9,105 bases of DNA from an uncultured Stenotrophomonas sp. GTDB taxonomy: Bacteria > Pseudomonadota > Gammaproteobacteria > Xanthomonadales > Xanthomonadaceae. Every line of letters starts with the position of its first letter. Positions within the stretch are counted from its first letter, which is position 1. The notes under the pieces were generated by a model. The model was not told the origin of the DNA and searched no databases. It worked only from the letters and a program-made list of their open reading frames with translations. The position numbers and the translations under genes were made by a program. This document shows positions 5,916-9,105 of the stretch, piece by piece. Location: NCBI GenBank assembly GCA_946223375.1, contig CAMICU010000140.1, positions 1-9,105 of the forward strand, read 5' to 3'.

Positions 5916-6794
5916 ATGAGCGCCGTCCAGCGCTTCCTGGCTTACCTGCAGGTCGAGCGGCGCATGTCCGCGCATACGCTGGATGCCTACCAGCGCGACC
6001 TGGCCGCGCTCGACCAGTGGTGCCAGGCCGGGGGCATCGACGATCCGCAGGGCCTGGGCGGCGACCAGCTGCGCGCGTTCATCGCCGCCGAGCATCGCCG
6101 CGGCCTGTCCGCCAAGAGCCTGCAGCGACGGCTGTCGGCGTGCCGCAGCTTCTACGCATGGCTGCTGAAGAACAACGTCATCGACAGCAGCCCCGCGGCC
6201 GGACTGCGGGCGCCGAAGGCGCCGCGCAGGTTGCCGCAGGTGCTCGATGCCGACGAGGCGGTGCAGCTGGTCGAGCTGCCCACCGACGCGCCGCTGGGCA
6301 TGCGCGATCGCGCGTTGCTGGAACTGTTCTATTCCTCCGGCCTGCGCCTGAGCGAACTGTGCGCGCTGCGTTGGCGCGACCTGGACATGAGCGTGGGCAT
6401 GGTGCTGGTGCACGGCAAGGGCAACCGCGAGCGCAGCCTGCCGGTGGGTTCGCACGCGCTGAATGCGTTGCAGCAATGGCGCAGTGAAAGCGCCGGTGGC
6501 GGCGACAAGCCGGTATTCCCCGGCCGGGGCGGCGGGCCGATCAGCCAGCGCGCCGTGCAGATCCGCATCAAGCAGCTGGCGCAGCGGCAGGGACTGTTCA
6601 AGAACGTGCATCCGCACATGCTGCGGCACAGCTTCGCCAGCCACATCCTGGAATCCTCCGGTGACCTGCGTGGCGTGCAGGAACTGCTCGGCCATGCCGA
6701 CATCGCCACCACCCAGATCTACACGCACCTGGATTTCCAGCACCTGGCCAAGGTCTACGACGCGGCCCATCCGCGCGCCAAGCGCAAGCCCTGA
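5916..6794 (+). CDS. xerC: Tyrosine recombinase XerC
   Basis: A 292-residue tyrosine recombinase. With XerD it acts at the dif site near the terminus to resolve chromosome dimers before division. The N-terminal SAM-like DNA-binding domain spans about 1-90 (FLAYLQVERRMSAHTLDAY at 7-25). The catalytic domain follows with the full active site: R144 in SSGLRLSEL, K168 in HGKGNRER, H234 and R237 in HPHMLRHSF, H260 in LLGHADIATTQIYTH, and the nucleophile Y269. Length and motifs are complete, so it should be active. The dapF-DUF484-xerC context identifies it as XerC rather than XerD or a phage integrase. The ATG at 5916 has GGGGAG (5903-5908) 7 nt upstream and lies 16 bp after the DUF484 stop. The HAD phosphatase gene that follows xerC in E. 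coli is absent here. Confidence 0.96.
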   Translation: MSAVQRFLAYLQVERRMSAHTLDAYQRDLAALDQWCQAGGIDDPQGLGGDQLRAFIAAEHRRGLSAKSLQRRLSACRSFYAWLLKNNVIDSSPAAGLRAPKAPRRLPQVLDADEAVQLVELPTDAPLGMRDRALLELFYSSGLRLSELCALRWRDLDMSVGMVLVHGKGNRERSLPVGSHALNALQQWRSESAGGGDKPVFPGRGGGPISQRAVQIRIKQLAQRQGLFKNVHPHMLRHSFASHILESSGDLRGVQELLGHADIATTQIYTHLDFQHLAKVYDAAHPRAKRKP

Positions 6795-6812
6795 GCGCGC
6801 GCGATGGCCCCC

Positions 6813-6843
6813 CGCCACGGAGCCGCAACGGGCATGCGTGGCG
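6813..6843. other. Weak hairpin after xerC
   Basis: CGCCACG (6813-6819) and CGTGGCG (6837-6843) are perfect 7-bp complements with a 17-nt loop, beginning 18 bp after the xerC stop. It could mark the operon end, but no U-run follows, and such stems arise by chance in GC-rich DNA. The remaining gap to the next gene (to 6935) shows no clear promoter. Confidence 0.25.
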
Positions 6844-6935
6844 CCGGCTGAGCGCCCGGCTGTGATGTCCGGATGCGGCGAGCGCGTGGCCGCGCCGATC
6901 GCCATGCTGGCGCTCCTTCTTCCTGGTGCATGCCC

Positions 6936-7412
6936 ATGGCGTCCTTCATCCTGCGCGGCCTGGCCCCCGACACGTTCGCTCCGCTGTTCCTGCTCGACGA
7001 TGCGGTGCTCGCCGCCCGGCAGATGCAGCGGCTGACCGTTCCGGACACGGCGACGAGCGGATTTCCCTGCCGGATCAGCCTGGTCGATGCGCGGCCGGGC
7101 GAACAGGTGCTGCTGCTGCCCTACCAGCACCAGCCGGCTGCTTCGCCGTACCGCGCCAGCGGGCCGATCTTCGTGCGACGCGGCGCGCGCCATGCGGTGC
7201 TGGCGCCGGACACCGTGCCGGCGGCGATGCTGCGGCGGGTGTTGTCGCTGCGTGCCTATGATCATGCCGACCGGATCATCCAGGCCGATGTCTGCGAAGG
7301 GGCCGGCGTGGCAGCCTGGCTGCAGGCCAGCTTCGAACAGCCGGCGGTGGCCTACGTGCATGTCCACCACGCCCGCCATGGCTGCTATGCGTGCCGTGCC
7401 GACCGCGCCTGA
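6936..7412 (+). CDS. DUF1203 family protein
   Basis: A 158-residue soluble protein of the DUF1203 family; function unknown. The family blocks are clear: FILRGLAPDTFAPLFLLDD (4-22), GFPCRISLVDARPGE (42-56), then YQHQPAASPYRASGPIFVR (63-81), LSLRAYD (103-109) and VAYVHVHHARHGCYACR (138-154). The clustered His, Cys and Tyr near the C-terminus and the HQP..SPYRASGPIF block look like a binding or catalytic pocket, but this is inference. No signal peptide or membrane segment is seen. The start is uncertain: ATGs at 6930 and 6936 (MPMASF) are both plausible and neither has a Shine-Dalgarno. 6936 is used because family members begin just before the F.I.GL motif. A further in-frame ATG at 6873 would add an Arg-rich stretch and is less likely. 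It lies 141 bp downstream of xerC. Confidence 0.82.
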   Translation: MASFILRGLAPDTFAPLFLLDDAVLAARQMQRLTVPDTATSGFPCRISLVDARPGEQVLLLPYQHQPAASPYRASGPIFVRRGARHAVLAPDTVPAAMLRRVLSLRAYDHADRIIQADVCEGAGVAAWLQASFEQPAVAYVHVHHARHGCYACRADRA

Positions 7413-7464
7413 GCCGCCGGCCGGCTGAATCCGCGCGAACCGTGCCGCCGGATCCGCAGCGGAA

Positions 7465-7478
7465 TTGATCTGCGTCAG
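7465..7478. promoter_or_regulatory. Candidate Anr/FNR-type site
   Basis: TTGATCTGCGTCAG fits the anaerobic regulator consensus TTGAT-N4-(A/G)TCAA at nine of ten specified positions; the last base is G instead of A. It is centred near 7471.5. If it works as a class II activator site (centre 41.5 bp before the transcription start), the start would fall near 7513, leaving a 24-nt leader with the GGAGG of the DUF3079 gene. The -10 region expected near 7501-7506 (CACACT) is a poor match. This is a motif match only. Confidence 0.35.
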
Positions 7479-7536
7479 GTGCGGGTACGACGCAACGGCG
7501 CACACTGCGGCACAGATGGCCGTGGAGGTGCCTGCG

Positions 7537-7743
7537 ATGGCAAAACCATTTCCGCTCAACCCTCGCCATCCCGAGCGCATCTGCTGGGGATGCGACCGCT
7601 ACTGCGCGGCCGATGCGCTGGCCTGCGGCAACGGCTCCGGGCGCACCCAGCATCCGGTCGAGACCCAGGGCGAGGACTGGTATATCGCCTGGGGCATCGA
7701 ACCGGAGCCGGAGCATCCCAACCGCGCGCGGCTCGAACCGTAG
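7537..7743 (+). CDS. DUF3079 family small four-cysteine protein
   Basis: A 68-residue protein recognisable as DUF3079 by FPLNPRHPERICWGCDRYC (5-23) and ACGNGSGRTQHP (29-40); function unknown. C16, C19, C23 and C30 form a CxxC-x3-C-x6-C set, with H40 nearby, which looks able to bind zinc or another metal; that is inferred from spacing. The C-terminal part (41-68) is acidic and Pro-rich with two Trp (W48, W52). The start at 7537 is set by a strong GGAGG (7524-7528) 8 nt upstream. The frame extends back to 7465, but that would start within the putative Anr site. The gene is 124 bp after DUF1203 and has its own upstream control region. A hairpin at 7765-7791 follows. Confidence 0.85.
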   Translation: MAKPFPLNPRHPERICWGCDRYCAADALACGNGSGRTQHPVETQGEDWYIAWGIEPEPEHPNRARLEP

Positions 7744-7764
7744 GCGGCCGCGGCGGATGTCGGC

Positions 7765-7791
7765 TCGCGCGCGCATGCCGCGTGCGCGCGA
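7765..7791. terminator. GC-rich hairpin between DUF3079 and hslV
   Basis: TCGCGCGC (7765-7772) pairs perfectly with GCGCGCGA (7784-7791). A G-T wobble and a C-G pair extend the stem to 10 bp around a 7-nt loop. It starts 22 bp after the DUF3079 stop and before the hslV promoter, so it is well placed to end the upstream transcript. No U-run follows (next bases CGTGATCTGG), so intrinsic termination is doubtful. Confidence 0.4.
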
Positions 7792-7838
7792 CGTGATCTG
7801 GCTGAACGCCGGCTGTCGCCGCAGGGGGAGGGGGCAGG

Positions 7839-7867
7839 CTTGATCGTGACCGGAGCTGTCCCCATGT
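7839..7867 (+). promoter_or_regulatory. Sigma-32 (RpoH) heat-shock promoter of hslVU
   Basis: CTTGATC (7839-7845), a 14-bp spacer, then CCCCATGT (7860-7867). The -10 element matches the heat-shock consensus CCCCATNT exactly, and the -35 matches CTTGAAA at five of seven positions with an accepted spacing. Transcription would start near 7874, leaving a leader of about 20 nt with the GGAGG at 7885-7889. hslVU is a known RpoH-dependent operon in E. coli, so context and motif agree. Confidence 0.8.
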
Positions 7868-7893
7868 CCGTGGAACAGTATCCCGGAGGCCAC

Positions 7894-8445
7894 ATGGACC
7901 CCAGTCAGAACCCGAATGTTTTCCACGCCACCACCATCTGCTGCGTGCGTCGCGGCGACCACGTGGCGATTGCCGGCGACGGCCAGGTCACGCTGGGCCA
8001 CACGGTGATGAAGGGCAATGCACGCAAGGTGCGCCGGCTGGGCCGTGACGGCCAGGTGCTGGCCGGTTTCGCCGGCGCGGCAGCCGATGCCTTCACCCTG
8101 TTCGAACTGTTCGAGGCCAAGCTGGAGAAGCACGGCCAGCTGACCCGCGCCGCGGTGGAACTGGCCAAGGATTGGCGCACCGACCGCCGCTACGGCAAGC
8201 TCGAGGCGCTGCTGGCGGTGGCCGACCGGGAAACCTCGCTGATCATCAGCGGCACCGGCGACGTGATCGAACCGGAAGACGGCATCATCGCCATCGGCTC
8301 CGGTGGTTCGTACGCCTTGAGCGCGGCGCGCGCGCTGCTCGCGCACACCGAGATGGATGCGAAGTCGGTGGCCATGGAGGCGATCAACATCGCCGGTGGC
8401 ATCTGCATCTACACCAACACCAACGTGGTGGTTGAAGAGCTCTGA
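7894..8445 (+). CDS. hslV: ATP-dependent protease peptidase subunit HslV
   Basis: A 183-residue HslV (ClpQ), the proteasome-like chamber of the HslVU protease, which degrades misfolded and regulatory proteins in the cytoplasm when capped by HslU. The active N-terminal threonine is T13 in HATTICCVRRG, so 12 residues (MDPSQNPNVFHA) must be removed, unlike E. coli where only the initiator Met precedes it. Counting from T13, the conserved D17, K33 and S124 fall at D29, K45 and S136, all present. Other conserved blocks are AGDGQVTLGHTVMKGNARKV (27-46), ELAKDWRTDR (89-98) and IAIGSGGSYA (132-141). The ATG at 7894 has GGAGG (7885-7889) 4 nt upstream. In-frame starts at 7840 and 7864 lie within the promoter and are rejected. 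The partner hslU begins 29 bp downstream. Confidence 0.97.
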   Translation: MDPSQNPNVFHATTICCVRRGDHVAIAGDGQVTLGHTVMKGNARKVRRLGRDGQVLAGFAGAAADAFTLFELFEAKLEKHGQLTRAAVELAKDWRTDRRYGKLEALLAVADRETSLIISGTGDVIEPEDGIIAIGSGGSYALSAARALLAHTEMDAKSVAMEAINIAGGICIYTNTNVVVEEL

Positions 8446-8474
8446 GCGCTTCGACCAACGACTGCGAGTACCCC

Positions 8475-9105
8475 ATGAGCCACAAGATCGAAGTTTCCTC
8501 CGCCACCATGACCCCGCGCGAGATCGTGCAGGAGCTGGACCGCCACATCGTCGGCCAGCATGACGCCAAGCGTGCGGTCGCCATCGCCCTGCGCAACCGC
8601 TGGCGCCGCATGCAGCTGCCGGCCGACCTGCGCAACGAGGTGATGCCGAAGAACATCCTGATGATCGGCCCGACCGGCGTCGGCAAGACCGAGATCGCGC
8701 GCCGCCTAGCCACGCTGGCCAACGCGCCGTTCGTGAAGGTCGAAGCGACCCGCTTCACCGAGGTCGGCTATGTCGGCAAGGACGTGGAGCAGATCATCCG
8801 CGACCTGGCCGACACCGCGGTCAAGCTGTACCGCGAGCAGGCCAAGGTGCGCGTGCGCACCCAGGCCGAGGAGAAGGCCGAGGACCGCATCCTCGATGCG
8901 CTGCTGCCGCGCCGCAGCGTGGGCATCGGCTTCGACGCCGAGGCCGCGCGCAACGAGCCGTCGGCCGCCGACAACGAAACCCGCATCAAGTTCCGGCGCA
9001 TGCTGCGCGCCGGTGAACTGGACGAGCGCGAAATCGAGCTGGAAATCGCCGCCAACGTCAGCATGGACATCATGACCCCGCCGGGCATGGAGGAAATGGG
9101 CCAGC
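8475..9105 (+). CDS. hslU: HslU ATPase subunit of HslUV, 3' end outside window
   Basis: The first 210 codons of HslU (ClpY), the AAA+ unfoldase that recognises, unfolds and feeds substrates into HslV; the gene runs off the right edge. Visible are MTPREIVQELDRHIVGQ (12-28), the Walker A loop GPTGVGKT (65-72, with K71 for ATP phosphate) and the pore loop GYVG (98-101), whose Tyr grips substrate. The start of the inserted I-domain follows from about 110, rich in charged residues. Walker B, sensor and C-terminal motifs would lie beyond the window. The ATG at 8475 is chosen, with only a weak GAG (8465-8467) upstream. A second in-frame ATG at 8508 (MTPRE) would match the shorter N-terminus of some homologues but also lacks a Shine-Dalgarno. 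The 29-bp gap after hslV and lack of a promoter there indicate one transcript. Confidence 0.97.
   Translation, partial: MSHKIEVSSATMTPREIVQELDRHIVGQHDAKRAVAIALRNRWRRMQLPADLRNEVMPKNILMIGPTGVGKTEIARRLATLANAPFVKVEATRFTEVGYVGKDVEQIIRDLADTAVKLYREQAKVRVRTQAEEKAEDRILDALLPRRSVGIGFDAEAARNEPSAADNETRIKFRRMLRAGELDEREIELEIAANVSMDIMTPPGMEEMGQ

Noticed and set aside
7416..7425. GCCGGCCGGC palindrome between DUF1203 and DUF3079
   Set aside because: A 10-bp GC-only palindrome is expected by chance at this base composition and has no flanking context that gives it a role.
5580..7580. Open minus-strand frame of 666 codons antisense to DUF484, xerC, DUF1203 and the DUF3079 leader
   Set aside because: It spans four intact, family-recognised genes on the other strand. 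Its product is Arg/Ala/His-rich with no known domain, as expected from GC-rich antisense frames.
7840..7893. Longer HslV starting at TTG 7840 or ATG 7864
   Set aside because: Both lie within the sigma-32 promoter and upstream of the predicted transcript start; neither has a Shine-Dalgarno, while ATG 7894 has GGAGG.
1..9105. New defence, mobile or biosynthetic system
   Set aside because: All genes belong to known core or widespread families, no integrase apart from XerC is present, and no attachment sites, transposases, CRISPR repeats or toxin-antitoxin pairs could be seen.

Overview
The window is GC-rich chromosomal DNA from a gammaproteobacterium of the Xanthomonadaceae, most likely Stenotrophomonas or a close relative. 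The reasons are the protein flavour (HslV with a short N-terminal extension, DapF beginning MGK..RLRFTKM), the Xanthomonadaceae-like order of genes, and dispersed-repeat remnants of a type common in these genomes. It reads as ordinary core chromosome. I see no transposase, phage gene, CRISPR array, tRNA or rRNA, and no sign of a new defence or mobile system.

Layout. The left edge (1-194) has no gene. It holds two fragments of dispersed proteobacterial repeats and an 11-copy imperfect hexamer array. A PLP-dependent aminotransferase lies on the minus strand (195-1397). It is divergent, across a 142-bp control region, from a secreted oligopeptidase B (1540-3648) on the plus strand. A small DUF454 (YbaN-like) membrane protein follows 18 bp later (3667-4074). 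Next comes the conserved gammaproteobacterial cluster lptM-dapF-DUF484-xerC (4127-6794). It is tightly packed, with an 8-bp overlap, a 4-bp ATGA overlap and a 16-bp gap, and is probably one transcript starting at a TATACT box next to the lptM ATG. After xerC are two small genes of unknown function, DUF1203 (6936-7412) and a four-cysteine DUF3079 protein (7537-7743). The window ends in the heat-shock protease operon hslV-hslU (7894 to beyond the right edge), preceded by a very good sigma-32-type promoter.

How the genes fit together. LptM is a small outer-membrane lipoprotein that helps the LPS export machine. DapF makes meso-diaminopimelate for peptidoglycan and lysine. XerC resolves chromosome dimers. 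The cluster therefore joins envelope building and chromosome segregation. HslV and HslU form an ATP-dependent protease induced by protein misfolding. The main points of interest are regulatory: two genes with a -10-like box about 6 nt before the ATG (candidate leaderless mRNAs), the sigma-32 site, a possible Anr/FNR site, and a nested inverted repeat in front of the oligopeptidase start.

Long open frames antisense to these genes, some over 500 codons, are by-products of GC-rich codon use and are not annotated.
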